44,561 nt of DNA from Prosthecobacter sp. (GCA_017853885.1 JAFMIR010000033.1:1-44561), one strand, 5' to 3'. Numbered from the stretch's first letter, positions 18,424-27,265 are shown. The notes: generated by a model from the letters alone, not told the origin. Program-made: numbers and translations.

Positions 18424-19643
18424 GTGGTCTCCATGAAGTCAGCAGGTAGGATGCCTACAGGAACATGCCGTGGCTCAGCAATCAGGCGCACCAACTTGTC
18501 AAAGACCTCGCGGCCCTTCACGATCTCGATCTCCACGCGCATGAAGTAGAAAGGAATGTCGAGCTTTGCCAGTTTAGGGAAGCGAACAAAGTCTTTCTCT
18601 GTGGTGACCATGCAATGCACATCACGCCTGATGCAACGCTCGATGAACTGGTTGATTTCCGTGCCGTGAAAGCGGTGATGATCAGCAAAGCGTGCGGTCA
18701 ACTCCACACGGGCGCCGAGGCGGCGCAGGCCGTTTTCAAAGCTCTCTGGAACGGCGATGCCGCTTAGAGCGCCAACATATTTCCCCCGCATCTCCTCCAG
18801 AGTCATCTTTTCACCTGTCTGGATCTCCTCGAAGTGAATTGGACGATGACGACACTCGATGATCTCGGCAGCCCTGTTGTAGCGACGAATCTGCTTCACA
18901 AGGTCGTCGCTTTCGCCGTCACTTTTCGTGATGAAGATGTAGCTGGCTCGACGCAGGCTTCGCGGAGGTTCGCGCAGAGTGCCGCGGGGCAGCATGTGGC
19001 CATTGCTGCCGAACGGAGCGGTTTTGTCGATGAGCACAATGTCGTGTCGGTGCTTCAATTTGAGATACTGCAGGCCGTCATCGAGCACGAGGACGTCCGC
19101 GCCGAAATGTTTGATGGCATGGGCCCCTGCTTTCACGCGGTTCTTGTCCACTACAACGGGCACTCCCGGACAGTTCCGAGCGAGCATAAAAGGCTCATCA
19201 CCTGCCACATGGGAGTCGAGCAACACTTTCTCTCCATCGCTGACGACACGTGGTGGAGTCCAAGGGGGTTTTTCGAACAGGCCCAGCCTGGCACCGATGC
19301 GTTTGAGCCATGGAGCTTTCTTTTGGCGCTTGCTCTTGTAGCCACGGCTTAAAATGCAGACTCGGCGGCCTTTATCCCGCAGTGATTTGGCGAGCAGCTC
19401 GACGACGGGTGTCTTGCCTGTGCCGCCAACAGTGAGGTTTCCCACGCTGACCACCGGCACGCCCAGATGGTGATCATGGATGAAACGCTCCCGGTAGAGC
19501 ATCAGACGAAAAGAAACTGCCGCGGAGTAAACCACTGCGAGTCCACGAAAAATCATTCGCAGCAACAACGCCCGGATGCCGCGGCGATTATGCACCACGA
19601 CTTCCGTCACGAAGTTTTCCAGATCTTCCAAAGATTCTTTCAC
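18420..19643 (-). CDS. lpxK: Tetraacyldisaccharide 4'-kinase (lipid A synthesis)
   Basis: The frame is 407 residues from an in-frame GTG at 19643; a GTG at 19676 would add 11 residues. I prefer 19643 because the product then begins K-E-S-L-E-D-L-E-N, the kind of start I recall for verrucomicrobial LpxK, but no Shine-Dalgarno decides it. The P-loop [13 protein letters not shown] (about residues 67-79) and V-L-D-D-G-L-Q-Y are diagnostic. A hydrophobic helix near residues 30-50 fits the membrane-associated N-terminus. LpxK phosphorylates the 4' position of the lipid A precursor at the inner membrane using ATP, so the cell should make lipopolysaccharide. The stop overlaps fdhD by 4 bp; an FHA gene lies upstream. 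Confidence 0.94.
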   Translation of the reverse strand: MKESLEDLENFVTEVVVHNRRGIRALLLRMIFRGLAVVYSAAVSFRLMLYRERFIHDHHLGVPVVSVGNLTVGGTGKTPVVELLAKSLRDKGRRVCILSRGYKSKRQKKAPWLKRIGARLGLFEKPPWTPPRVVSDGEKVLLDSHVAGDEPFMLARNCPGVPVVVDKNRVKAGAHAIKHFGADVLVLDDGLQYLKLKHRHDIVLIDKTAPFGSNGHMLPRGTLREPPRSLRRASYIFITKSDGESDDLVKQIRRYNRAAEIIECRHRPIHFEEIQTGEKMTLEEMRGKYVGALSGIAVPESFENGLRRLGARVELTARFADHHRFHGTEINQFIERCIRRDVHCMVTTEKDFVRFPKLAKLDIPFYFMRVEIEIVKGREVFDKLVRLIAEPRHVPVGILPADFMETT

Positions 19644-19762
19644 GACTTGCAATTGGAGCGCAGGAGCGCAGGGCACTCAAGGGCGGATGCAGGGCTGGTG
19701 TGCCTTCCAAATCTCACCGAATTGAAACGCCGATCTTCTTGCTATGGCGAGAGCAGTAATTC

Positions 19763-20320
19763 TTAAACACTGGCTCTCGTCCTAGCTGAAGCTGACGGCA
19801 ATCTCGCAGTCTTTTGATCGCCCTGCGTGTTCTTGAAATGTGCTTCGTCCGCCGAGATAAGTTTCTGCAGACTTTCGTGGCGCTTTGACGCCTCCAAAGG
19901 GCTCACTTGGAGTATAACAGGCTTGGTTCGCTCAATCTTTTCACTGTCTGGATGAGACTGAATGGAGTGCGATTTGCCGCGTGCGGTGATGCCATCGGCA
20001 TCGCAGTGACGGCCGACGATGCCCTTTGGCAACCGCTCGCGAAAGAGGCCCTCCAACGGCCCGAAGGTGATTCGGTCTCCGCTTTTCAGGCGGCAACGCT
20101 CAATGCGTTGACCATTGACAAAAGTACCGTTCGACGATTTGAGATCGACCAAATCGTAGGAGCCGCCCGGTTGTTTGAGGAGCTCAGCGTGGAAGTTGGA
20201 AATAAAATCTTTATCCAACACCACTCCGTTTGTGGTAGAGCGACCAATGGTGAGACGATCTTCGAGAATTTCGAAGATGAATTCATTGCCATCAGTAAGT
20301 TGGAAGGCCAGATGCGGCAT
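19763..20320 (-). CDS. FHA-domain protein
   Basis: The 185-residue product has an N-terminal forkhead-associated domain (about residues 18-90): the G-R-S at 26-28, S-N-F-H (41-44) and K-S-S-N-G-T-F-V-N-G (61-70). These residues form the phosphothreonine-binding surface. The C-terminal half is polar, low in hydrophobics and probably disordered. No signal peptide or membrane helix is seen, so the protein is cytoplasmic. It lies 119 bp upstream of lpxK on the same strand. A Ser/Thr kinase partner is not in the window; the phosphatase at 3891-4586 is distant. A role in phospho-signalling is likely but undefined. Confidence 0.9.
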   Translation of the reverse strand: MPHLAFQLTDGNEFIFEILEDRLTIGRSTTNGVVLDKDFISNFHAELLKQPGGSYDLVDLKSSNGTFVNGQRIERCRLKSGDRITFGPLEGLFRERLPKGIVGRHCDADGITARGKSHSIQSHPDSEKIERTKPVILQVSPLEASKRHESLQKLISADEAHFKNTQGDQKTARLPSASARTRASV

Positions 20321-20478
20321 GCGACGGGCGCTGAAACAGAGAGTTGCAAATGGTTAAAATAGCGGGAGAAAATCCATGGATCAATAGCAATAAAGTTGAG
20401 CACATAAGGGTGAAAGCTACTTGCGATGGTTTCATCAATGGATGCATCTCCATTCATTCTGTAAATAAAACTCAAGAC

Positions 20479-21255
20479 ATGACTCTGAAAAATAACCTTT
20501 TCAATGGGTGGCTACTTAGTTTGGCTGGAGCGGCTTTATTGCTTGGCTGTGCGGTGCCATTGCAGCCTGCACGGGCAGGTTTGACGCAGGCACAGATGGA
20601 TCGAGTGGGGCGCCGCATCTGGCAAAACGAGTGCGCGGGTAGCTTGGACGGTCTGACCTGCTGGAACAGCGGGGAGGACTTTGCGTCGCTGGGAATTGGG
20701 CACTTTATTTGGTATCCGGCGGCGCGGATAGGGCCGTTTGAGGAGAGTTTCCCTGGTCTGGTGAGGCATCTTGAAGCTCATGGAGTTGCGATGCCCGTTT
20801 GGACTAGTGGCGCTTGCGTTTGGGACTCGAAGGCAGCGTTTGATGCTGATAAAAATAGCCCGAGACAGGTCGAGCTAAGGAAGACCCTAGCTGCGAATGT
20901 GGGCCTGCAAACGGAGTACATCATGCTGCGCCTCCAACGCGCCGCAGTCAGCATGAGCGGGCGTGCGAAAGCCGCTTTTGAAAATTTGAGCATGACGCCG
21001 GAAGGTATGTTTTGCCTCATCGACTACGTGAATTTCAAAGGCGAAGGCACGAATCCGAAGGAAAGCTACCTTGGGCAGGGTTGGGGGCTCGTGCAGGTGC
21101 TCGAAGACATGCACGGCAACACCCCTGCTGCTTTTAGCACAGCGGCGAAACGTGTGCTAAGCCGTCGTGTTGCGAATTCTCCACCGCAACGTGGTGAGCA
21201 GCGCTGGTTGGTCGGCTGGCATAACCGCTGCGAGGCCTATAAGCGGCCGCTGTGA
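20479..21255 (+). CDS. Lipoprotein with possible lysozyme-like fold
   Basis: Start is set at ATG 20479, since the longer frame (ATG 20344) begins with a non-hydrophobic stretch in AT-rich intergenic DNA. The 258-residue product then has a lipoprotein signal (L-L-S-L-A-G-A-A-L-L-L-G-C). The mature part carries I-W-Q-N-E-C followed ~25 residues later by S-L-G-I-G-H-F-I-W-Y-P. An early Glu followed by G-x-G-H-type sequence is reminiscent of T4-type lysozymes, but overall similarity cannot be judged by eye. I recall similar hypothetical periplasmic proteins in other Gram-negatives without a tested activity. It is divergent from the FHA gene (158 bp apart) and 66 bp upstream of a sulfatase on the same strand. 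Confidence 0.78.
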   Translation: MTLKNNLFNGWLLSLAGAALLLGCAVPLQPARAGLTQAQMDRVGRRIWQNECAGSLDGLTCWNSGEDFASLGIGHFIWYPAARIGPFEESFPGLVRHLEAHGVAMPVWTSGACVWDSKAAFDADKNSPRQVELRKTLAANVGLQTEYIMLRLQRAAVSMSGRAKAAFENLSMTPEGMFCLIDYVNFKGEGTNPKESYLGQGWGLVQVLEDMHGNTPAAFSTAAKRVLSRRVANSPPQRGEQRWLVGWHNRCEAYKRPL

Positions 21256-21321
21256 GGTCTTTTTCGGCGTATCTCATCTGCCCTGAGAGAGTTGTGGCAC
21301 GGGGTTCGTTGGCTGCGATGC

Positions 21322-22725
21322 ATGAAGTATATTTTCGTCATTCTGCTCATCGCCTCACCTCTCTTGGCGGCGAAGCCGAATGTGCTTTTTCTCTTTGCCG
21401 ATGACTTTTCATATGAGGCGGTGCGGGCCTTTGGGCATACGGACATCGATACGCCGAACCTCGATCGTCTTGCCGCCCGAGGCACGACCTTCACTCGTTG
21501 CTACAACATGGGATCGTGGAGCGGGGCGGTGTGTGTGGCCAGTCGCACCATGTTGATCACTGGTCGCAGCGTGTGGAATGCGGGAAAGGTGTATGAAAAA
21601 ACCGATGCCGAGCGCCAGACGGGAGTGCTCTGGCCGCAGCTCATGAAGAAAGCTGGTTACAAAACTTACATGACCGGCAAGTGGCACATTGAGACCGATG
21701 CCACGAAGTGCTTTGACGTCACACGCGATGTACGCGCAGGAATGCCCAAGACGGTTCCATCCTCCTACAACCGTCCCATCGCGGGCCAGAGCGATGCTTG
21801 GAGCCCTTTCGATTCATCGCTCGGCGGCTTTTGGGAGGGTGGCACGCATTGGAGCGAAGTGCTAGCGGATCACACGCTTGAATTCCTAGCGGACACAAAG
21901 CGGGGCGGCGCCCCCTTCTTCATCTATGCAGCGTTCAATGCCCCGCACGATCCACGGCAGGCCCCCAAGGAGTTCGTGGACCGCTACCCACTCAGCCGCA
22001 TCGCCATGCCGGTAAACTTCCTGCCTGAGTATCCCCACAAGGATGCTATTGGCTGCTCACACAAGCTGCGAGATGAAAATCTTGCGCCCATGCCACGCAC
22101 GGAACTGGCGGTGAAGACCCACCGTGCCGAATACTACGCTCTCATCACCCATCTTGACGCGCAGATCGGCCGCATTCTTGACGCACTCAATGCCTCTGGG
22201 CAGGCGGAAAACACCTGGATCTTTTTCACAGCCGACCATGGGCTAGCGGTGGGTCATCATGGCTTTTTCGGCAAGCAGAACCTGTATGAACACAGTGTGC
22301 GTGTGCCCTTCCTTGTATCCGGTCCCGGTGTGGCAAAAAATGCCAAAAATGAAGATGCGATTTATCTGCAGGATGTCATGGCCACCGCTCTTGACCTCGC
22401 GGGTGCCGAAAAACCTGCACACGTTTTTTTCAACAGCCTGCGGCCGCTTTTAAACGGTGAAAAAAGCCGCTACGAAGCGGTCTATGGTGCTTATCTCCAA
22501 CTGCAGCGCGCCATCACGCACGATGGCTGGAAGCTCATTGCCTATCCGAAAGCCAAGGTGCTGCGCCTTTACCATCTGGCCGAAGATCCGCAGGAGATGC
22601 AGGACCTCTCTGCGAATTCCGAGCATGCGCCTAGGCTCAAAGACCTGCTGCAGCGCCTTATCAAGTTGTCCGCTGAGCTACAGGATGATGTGGACTTGAC
22701 GAAGGTGTTTGGAAATAAGCGGTAG
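21322..22725 (+). CDS. Secreted type I sulfatase with C-V-A-S-R site
   Basis: ATG 21322 is chosen over a start 10 codons upstream because it begins the signal peptide M-K-Y-I-F-V-I-L-L-I-A-S-P-L-L-A-A. The 467-residue product has V-L-F-L-F-A-D-D-F (metal Asp pair near 27-28), T-P-N-L-D-R-L-A-A-R-G, and the modified-cysteine motif at Cys71 reading C-V-A-S-R followed by I-T-G. Ala instead of Pro at the third position is found in some bacterial sulfatases. F-F-T-A-D-H-G-L further on completes the metal site. It probably removes sulfate from a carbohydrate. Its stop is 5 bp from the recD2 stop (convergent genes). It lies 66 bp after the lysozyme-like lipoprotein. Confidence 0.92.
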   Translation: MKYIFVILLIASPLLAAKPNVLFLFADDFSYEAVRAFGHTDIDTPNLDRLAARGTTFTRCYNMGSWSGAVCVASRTMLITGRSVWNAGKVYEKTDAERQTGVLWPQLMKKAGYKTYMTGKWHIETDATKCFDVTRDVRAGMPKTVPSSYNRPIAGQSDAWSPFDSSLGGFWEGGTHWSEVLADHTLEFLADTKRGGAPFFIYAAFNAPHDPRQAPKEFVDRYPLSRIAMPVNFLPEYPHKDAIGCSHKLRDENLAPMPRTELAVKTHRAEYYALITHLDAQIGRILDALNASGQAENTWIFFTADHGLAVGHHGFFGKQNLYEHSVRVPFLVSGPGVAKNAKNEDAIYLQDVMATALDLAGAEKPAHVFFNSLRPLLNGEKSRYEAVYGAYLQLQRAITHDGWKLIAYPKAKVLRLYHLAEDPQEMQDLSANSEHAPRLKDLLQRLIKLSAELQDDVDLTKVFGNKR

Positions 22726-22730
22726 CCCGG

Positions 22731-24893
22731 CTAGAACATACTCCCAAGGCCTGTGAAGCGTTTCCGGCTCTCCTGCTTGTTCACGGCGATCGAGAGCGCC
22801 TGCTGATCGCCAACAAGGATGCAGAGCTTCTTGGCCCGTGTGATGGCGGTGTAGATGAGGCTGCGTTCAAGCAAAGCATAGTGCTGTGTGCTCACAGGGA
22901 TGATGACACAAGGAAATTCGCTGCCCTGACTTTTGTGAATGGTCAAAGCATAGGCCGGTTGCAACTCGTCGAGATCGCCAGGCTCGTATTCGACAGTGCG
23001 CTTGGCATCAAATCGAACGTGAAGCTTCACCGGATCGTCGTCGATGGCGGTGATGTGGCCGATGTCTCCGTTGAAGACCTGCTTGTCGTAGTTGTTGTGT
23101 GTCTGGATGACCTTGTCGCCGACGCGGAAAGTGTTCTGGAAACGCTCGATTTCGAATTTCAGTTCATTCGGAGGATTGAGCACGAGTTGCAGCGAATGAT
23201 TGAGCGACTCGGTGCCGAGCAGATTACGGTTCATCGGCGTGAGCACCTGGATGTCGGCGATCGGATCAAAGCCATATTTGGCTGGCAGACGGGTGTGGGC
23301 GAGTTGCACGATCAAATCGCGTATCTCTTCGGGTTCGTTGGCTTCGAGGAAAAAGAAATCACTGCGGCTCATGGGCTTCAAATCGGGCACCTGGCCGCGA
23401 TTGATGGCATGCGCACTCGTGATGATGCGGCTGCTCGCGGCTTGTCGGAAGATTTCCGTGAGCTTCACGCAGGGTGAAGCACCGCTGCTGATCAAATCGT
23501 GCAGCACCATACCGGGGCCAACGGAAGGGAGCTGATCCGCATCACCGACAATAAGCAGATGCGCACCCGGCGGCAAGGCGGAGAGAAACTGCGCCATGAG
23601 CGGCGCATCGATCATCGAGGCCTCATCGACGACGAAGAGATCACCGACGAGCGGCTTGCCACGATGTCGCCCCCAGCCGCCTTCGCCTTGGTATTCGAGC
23701 AAACGATGCAGAGTCTTCGCTTCGAGGCCGGTGCTTTCGCTCAAACGCTTCGCCGCACGGCCGGTGGGTGCGGTGAGCACGAGTTTGACCTGCTTGCTTT
23801 GCAAAATGAGCAGGATGCTGCGCAGGATCGTTGTTTTGCCGACGCCAGGGCCGCCAGTGATGATGAGCATGCGCTGTCGCAAAGCCTCGCGCACGGCTCG
23901 CTGCTGGCTTTCGGCCAGTTCTTTACCCGTTTTCTTCATCACCCAAGCCAGCGCGGCATCTTCGTCGATGGACGGATAGGCCGCAGGTGACGCGGCGAGA
24001 ACTTTCACGCTCGTGGCGATGCTTTGCTCCGCGGCGCGGAGGTGAGGCAGATACAAAAACTCACCGTGACGCTCGATTTGATCGCTTTCGATGAGTTGCT
24101 TGATTTGAGCCTGAAGCAGCTCGTTGGACGCTCCGAGCAGTTCGATGGCCTTTTCGGCTATTTTGGCCTCAGGGAAGCAGCAGTGTCCATTTTGGGCGGC
24201 GGTCTCCAACACATGCAAAAGACCTGCTTTGAGGCGTTCCGGAGCATCGTTGGCCACACCGAGCCGATAGGCGATGTCATCGGCGGTCTTGAACCCGATG
24301 CCGCGGATGTCCTGCGCCAGCCGATACGGGTTCTCCTTCAGCACCGCTTGCGCCTGATCGCCATAGGTCTTGTAGATGCGCAGCGCTCGCGAAGTGCTGA
24401 TGCCATGCTGGTGCAGGAAAAGCATGATGCTGTGGATGGCCTTCTGCTTCATCCACGACTCGCGGATCTCCAGCCGCCGCTTTTTGCCGACACCCTCGAC
24501 CTCTTCCAGCCGCTTCGATTCGTTCTCGATGATGTCGAAGATCTTCGGACCGAATTTCTCGACGATGCGCTTCGCATACTTCTCGCCGATGCCCTCAATC
24601 AAGCCGCTGCCGAGATATCGCTCAATGCCGCCAAGTGAATCTGGCCGCTTCAGCTTCAACTCATTTGCCTTGAACTGCGGACCAAAATCACGATTCGGCT
24701 CCCAAATGCCGCGAGCCTCAAATTCTTCACCTGCGACGACTCGCGGAGCTTTGCCGATGAGGCTCGCCGTGCCTGTCTTGCCATCCGGGACGATCTTCAG
24801 GATGCAGTAACCATTCTCCTCATTGTGAAACACCACACGCTCGACGAGGCCGCGGATGACCTCGATTCTCGAGTTGAAGTGGGATGCAGGCAT
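22731..24893 (-). CDS. recD2: RecD2-type ATP-dependent DNA helicase
   Basis: The 720-residue product has the RecD2 layout: an N-terminal OB-like/HhH region (1-200) with G-I-G-E-K-Y-A-K-R-I and V-E-G-V-G-K-K-R-R, then superfamily 1B helicase motifs. Motif I is G-G-P-G-V-G-K-T-T (347-355), motif II V-V-D-E-A-S (421-426), motif III G-D-A-D-Q-L-P-S-V-G-P-G near 452-463, and motifs V/VI near L-T-I-H-K-S-Q-G-S-E-F and Y-T-A-I-T-R-A. The long N-terminus and absence of RecB/RecC partners fit stand-alone RecD2, a 5'-3' helicase used in DNA repair. It is divergent from a cyclase-family gene with 62 bp between starts and convergent with a sulfatase. Confidence 0.95.
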   Translation of the reverse strand: MPASHFNSRIEVIRGLVERVVFHNEENGYCILKIVPDGKTGTASLIGKAPRVVAGEEFEARGIWEPNRDFGPQFKANELKLKRPDSLGGIERYLGSGLIEGIGEKYAKRIVEKFGPKIFDIIENESKRLEEVEGVGKKRRLEIRESWMKQKAIHSIMLFLHQHGISTSRALRIYKTYGDQAQAVLKENPYRLAQDIRGIGFKTADDIAYRLGVANDAPERLKAGLLHVLETAAQNGHCCFPEAKIAEKAIELLGASNELLQAQIKQLIESDQIERHGEFLYLPHLRAAEQSIATSVKVLAASPAAYPSIDEDAALAWVMKKTGKELAESQQRAVREALRQRMLIITGGPGVGKTTILRSILLILQSKQVKLVLTAPTGRAAKRLSESTGLEAKTLHRLLEYQGEGGWGRHRGKPLVGDLFVVDEASMIDAPLMAQFLSALPPGAHLLIVGDADQLPSVGPGMVLHDLISSGASPCVKLTEIFRQAASSRIITSAHAINRGQVPDLKPMSRSDFFFLEANEPEEIRDLIVQLAHTRLPAKYGFDPIADIQVLTPMNRNLLGTESLNHSLQLVLNPPNELKFEIERFQNTFRVGDKVIQTHNNYDKQVFNGDIGHITAIDDDPVKLHVRFDAKRTVEYEPGDLDELQPAYALTIHKSQGSEFPCVIIPVSTQHYALLERSLIYTAITRAKKLCILVGDQQALSIAVNKQESRKRFTGLGSMF

Positions 24894-24955
24894 GAGGCGG
24901 AAGAAGATGGAAAATAGAAGAGAAATGCCGTGGGATGGCGTAGGAAACTTATCCT

Positions 24956-25585
24956 ATGAAACGAACATGGAAAGACATCTCCGTCCCGCTGCGCGACAGT
25001 ATGGTCCAATGGCCTGGCGACCCCGTGTGCCGCATCGAGCGGGTGCGCAAGATGGAGCAGGGAGATATGTGCAACCTCACACACCTCTCCATGAGTGTGC
25101 ACACCGGAACACACATGGACGCCCCGCGGCATTTCCTGCCGGATGGCATCACGATGGAAAAAATGCCGATGGAGCCGGTGATCGGGAGGTGTCGGGTGAT
25201 CGAGTTTGAAGTCGAGGATCAGATCACGGCGGACGACTTGAAAAAGCTGCGACTACTCTCCGGTCAGCGGCTGCTTTTCAAGACACGCAACTCGGCACGA
25301 AGCTGGACGATGAAGGAGTTTGACAAGGACTTTATCTCCATCCGTTCGGACGCGGCGCAGGTTCTGGCAGACCTCAAAATCATGACCGTGGGTGTGGACT
25401 ACATGAGCATTGGTGGCTACGGCAAGGACGTGGTCGAGACGCATCAGATTATGCTCGGCGCCGGTATCTGGGTAATTGAGGGCCTTAATCTTTCAGAGAT
25501 CAAGCCGGGATACTACGACCTGATCTGCCTTCCAGTGAAAATTGAGGGAGCGGATGGCGCACCCTGTCGTGCGGTGCTGCGCTGA
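24956..25585 (+). CDS. Cyclase / kynurenine formamidase-like hydrolase
   Basis: The 209-residue product carries H-T-G-T-H-M-D-A-P-R-H-F (49-60), the metal-binding signature of the cyclase family that includes bacterial arylformamidase (KynB). The N-terminal D-I-S-V-P-L-R segment and V-G-V-D-Y-M-S-I-G near 142-150 are also typical. Family members hydrolyse formamides or lactones with a Zn or Mn ion. No tryptophan catabolism gene is nearby, so the substrate is open. No signal peptide is present. It is divergent from recD2 and convergent with the ThuA-like gene, which ends 8 bp away. Confidence 0.9.
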   Translation: MKRTWKDISVPLRDSMVQWPGDPVCRIERVRKMEQGDMCNLTHLSMSVHTGTHMDAPRHFLPDGITMEKMPMEPVIGRCRVIEFEVEDQITADDLKKLRLLSGQRLLFKTRNSARSWTMKEFDKDFISIRSDAAQVLADLKIMTVGVDYMSIGGYGKDVVETHQIMLGAGIWVIEGLNLSEIKPGYYDLICLPVKIEGADGAPCRAVLR

Positions 25586-25593
25586 ACGCATGC

Positions 25594-26379
25594 TTACTGG
25601 CTGGCTAGCCTGCCATTCGCCACATGAACGGTGCCACCCCGCACCTGGAGGGTCTCTCGCGCCTCTTCTACCGGCACGTGACGCGGTGTGTTGGCTGGTG
25701 CTCCTCGCGGCCGCGCCCAGCGGATGCCGTTCGCGATCACGCGCTGCACATCGGGATGATGATAAATGGGATACACTTCATGCCCCGGGCTGAAGTAAAA
25801 GATTCGACCGCTGCCCCGAGTCCACGTCGCGCCACTGCGGAAGACTTCGCCGCCTTGGAACCACGACACAAAGATCAGCTCATCCGGCGTCGGGATGCCA
25901 AACGGCTCGCCATACATCTCCGATTGCTCGATCTCGATGCAGTCGCCGAGCCCCGCCGCGATGGGATGCCCCGGATTCACCACCCACACGCGTTCGCGCT
26001 CGCCTGCCTCACGCCAGCACAGTGCGCAGCTCGTACCCATGAGTCGTTTGAAGAGCTTCGACCAGTGCCCGGAGTGCAAAACGATGAGCCCCATTCCCGC
26101 CAGCACGCGTTGCTGCACCCGCGTCACCGTTTCATCGAGCACCTGATCATGTGCCGCATGCCCCCACCACAGCAAAACGTCCGTTTCATCGAGAATCGCC
26201 TGCGAAACGCCCTGCTCAGGCTCATCGAGCGTCGCCGTTCGGGTGATAAAATCGTCGTTCTGACCTAAAACCTCCGCCAGCAGCCCATGAATGCCCTTCG
26301 GGTAAATCGCTGCCACTGTTGGATTTTGACGTTCGTGCACGAATTCGTTCCAGATGGTGACGCGGATGAGTGTGGACAT
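25594..26379 (-). CDS. ThuA-like protein
   Basis: ATG 26379 gives a product of 261 residues beginning [13 protein letters not shown], which fits the N-terminus of trehalose-utilisation (ThuA) proteins; another ATG lies 3 codons upstream. Other blocks are L-L-W-W-G-H-A-A-H (about 71-79), L-H-S-G-H-W-S-K near 101-108 and F-Y-F-S-P-G-H-E near 198-205. ThuA proteins have a glutamine amidotransferase-like fold and are linked to disaccharide metabolism, but their reaction is poorly known. It has no signal peptide. It is convergent with the cyclase-family gene, 8 bp apart. Its 5' side faces the repeat-rich transposase patch. Confidence 0.9.
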   Translation of the reverse strand: MSTLIRVTIWNEFVHERQNPTVAAIYPKGIHGLLAEVLGQNDDFITRTATLDEPEQGVSQAILDETDVLLWWGHAAHDQVLDETVTRVQQRVLAGMGLIVLHSGHWSKLFKRLMGTSCALCWREAGERERVWVVNPGHPIAAGLGDCIEIEQSEMYGEPFGIPTPDELIFVSWFQGGEVFRSGATWTRGSGRIFYFSPGHEVYPIYHHPDVQRVIANGIRWARPRGAPANTPRHVPVEEARETLQVRGGTVHVANGRLASQ

Positions 26380-26454
26380 GATTTGCATTCAAACGCATGC
26401 GAGGAAGCGATCAAACGGGCATTTGAAGTTCCGCGCTGCGATCTCCCTCACGAG

Positions 26455-26512
26455 CCGGAGGTGAAACCACCGGAACACGGCCCCGCTAACATCCAGCGCC
26501 CTGAAAGGGCGC
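26455..26512 (+). repeat. Bipartite palindromic repeat, copy 1
   Basis: Two palindromes lie 22 bp apart: CCGGAGGTGAAACCACCGG (26455-26473, one mismatch in the stem) and GCGCCCTGAAAGGGCGC (26496-26512). The same pair in the same order and spacing is found at 27048-27106. It lies just beyond the 3' end of the Y1 transposase gene. The layout is like REP/BIME elements mobilised by RAYTs. Confidence 0.8.
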
Positions 26513-26524
26513 AAGAAACCCGCC

Positions 26525-26971
26525 CTACCACAAAAACCTCTCCTCATACGCCACCATTCCGCGTTTCAGCATCGCCACGTATTCCTCCTGAAAGCTCTTC
26601 ACGCGATGATGTTCCTCCTGATTCAAAACATAAGCCCGCACGGCCTCCAAATCCGGCGCGGCAAAGGTGAACGCGCCATAACCCTCCTGCCACGCAAAGC
26701 CCGCCAGCCGCAGTTCCTCGTGAATCCAGCGTGAGGAATCGCTCTTCACCTCCCGCATCACATCCGCGAGACAATGCGTCGCCCGCAGACCGGCGGCGAT
26801 GTGGATGTGATCGCCTGTGCCTCCCACCGCATGCGCGATGCCGTCCATGTTTCGGAGGATGTCGCCGATGTATTCGTGAACGCGTTTCCGATGCGTCGGC
26901 GAGAGCCAGGGTTCCCGGTTTTTCGTGCTGAACACGAGATGGAAGTGCAACGAGAGTTGCGTCGAAGCCAT
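26525..26971 (-). CDS. REP-associated tyrosine transposase-like (Y1, IS200-type) protein
   Basis: Start ATG 26971 is chosen because the product then begins S-T-Q-L-S-L-H-F-H-L-V-F-S-T-K, the standard N-terminus; the longer frame is a repeat-derived extension. The 148-residue protein has the HUH nuclease motif G-D-H-I-H-I (His55 and His57) and a later V-R-A-Y-V-L-N-Q-E-E-H-H in which Tyr114 is the likely catalytic tyrosine. W-Q-E-G-Y-G-A-F sits before it. Such enzymes cut and join single-stranded DNA at hairpins. No IS605-type tnpB or accessory gene is adjacent. The gene is bracketed by bipartite palindromes rather than IS-type ends, so a domesticated RAYT is more likely than an active IS200. 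Confidence 0.92.
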   Translation of the reverse strand: MASTQLSLHFHLVFSTKNREPWLSPTHRKRVHEYIGDILRNMDGIAHAVGGTGDHIHIAAGLRATHCLADVMREVKSDSSRWIHEELRLAGFAWQEGYGAFTFAAPDLEAVRAYVLNQEEHHRVKSFQEEYVAMLKRGMVAYEERFLW

Positions 26972-27014
26972 GCAGGATCGTTTCAGATGGGGCGAAGGAT
27001 GGCAATCGCGAATT

Positions 27015-27036
27015 CGGCACCCGTGCCGGAGGCACG
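27015..27036 (+). repeat. Small overlapping palindromes upstream of the transposase
   Basis: CGGCACCCGTGCCG (27015-27028) and GTGCCGGAGGCAC (27023-27035) overlap, so two alternative hairpins can form 44 bp before the transposase ATG. They may be part of the repeat family or control its expression; neither is demonstrated. Confidence 0.5.
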
Positions 27037-27047
27037 AGAGAAAATAG

Positions 27048-27106
27048 CCGGTGGTGCAACCACCGGACAAAGCCCACGAAACACGAACCGCGCCCTGAAA
27101 GGGCGC
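27048..27106 (+). repeat. Bipartite palindromic repeat, copy 2
   Basis: Perfect palindrome-like stems CCGGTGGTGCAACCACCGG (27048-27066) and, 23 bp on, GCGCCCTGAAAGGGCGC (27090-27106). Order and spacing match copy 1, in the same orientation, so the two copies flank the transposase gene as direct repeats. The following bases G-A-G-A-A-G recur next to copy 3. Confidence 0.85.
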
Positions 27107-27163
27107 GAGAAGAGCACGCGGGGTCGGGCGGGCAACATCGTCGGGGGAATTCGAACGCTTCTC

Positions 27164-27233
27164 GCGCCCCTGCCGGGGCGCATCCCGTATCGGGGATGGT
27201 GGGGCGGCGCTGTTCCGGTGGTTTCACCACCGG
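27164..27233 (-). repeat. Bipartite palindromic repeat, copy 3 (inverted)
   Basis: Read on the minus strand this gives CCGGTGGTGAAACCACCGG (27233-27215) and then GCGCCCCGGCAGGGGCGC (27181-27164), followed by GAGAAG as in copy 2. Between them lies an extra hairpin, CATCCCGTATCGGGGATG at 27181-27198. It is the same two-part element in inverted orientation with a longer spacer. Confidence 0.78.
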
Positions 27234-27244
27234 CTAATCTCTTT

Positions 27245-27259
27245 CGAGCCTACGGCTCG
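27245..27259 (+). repeat. Short hairpin at edge of repeat patch
   Basis: CGAGCC-TAC-GGCTCG is a perfect 6-bp stem with a 3-nt loop, 12 bp after copy 3 and 7 bp before the 3' end of the DUF5677-like gene. Without a T-run it is unlikely to be a strong terminator. Confidence 0.55.
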
Positions 27260-27265
27260 CCTGAG

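Noticed and set aside
26544..27230. 228-codon minus-strand open frame across the repeat patch
   Set aside because: Arg/Pro-rich product of palindromic DNA in a frame other than that of the HUH transposase.
26455..27259. CRISPR array
   Set aside because: Repeats are palindromic pairs in mixed orientation with unequal gaps and only three copies; there are no spacers of constant length or cas genes.
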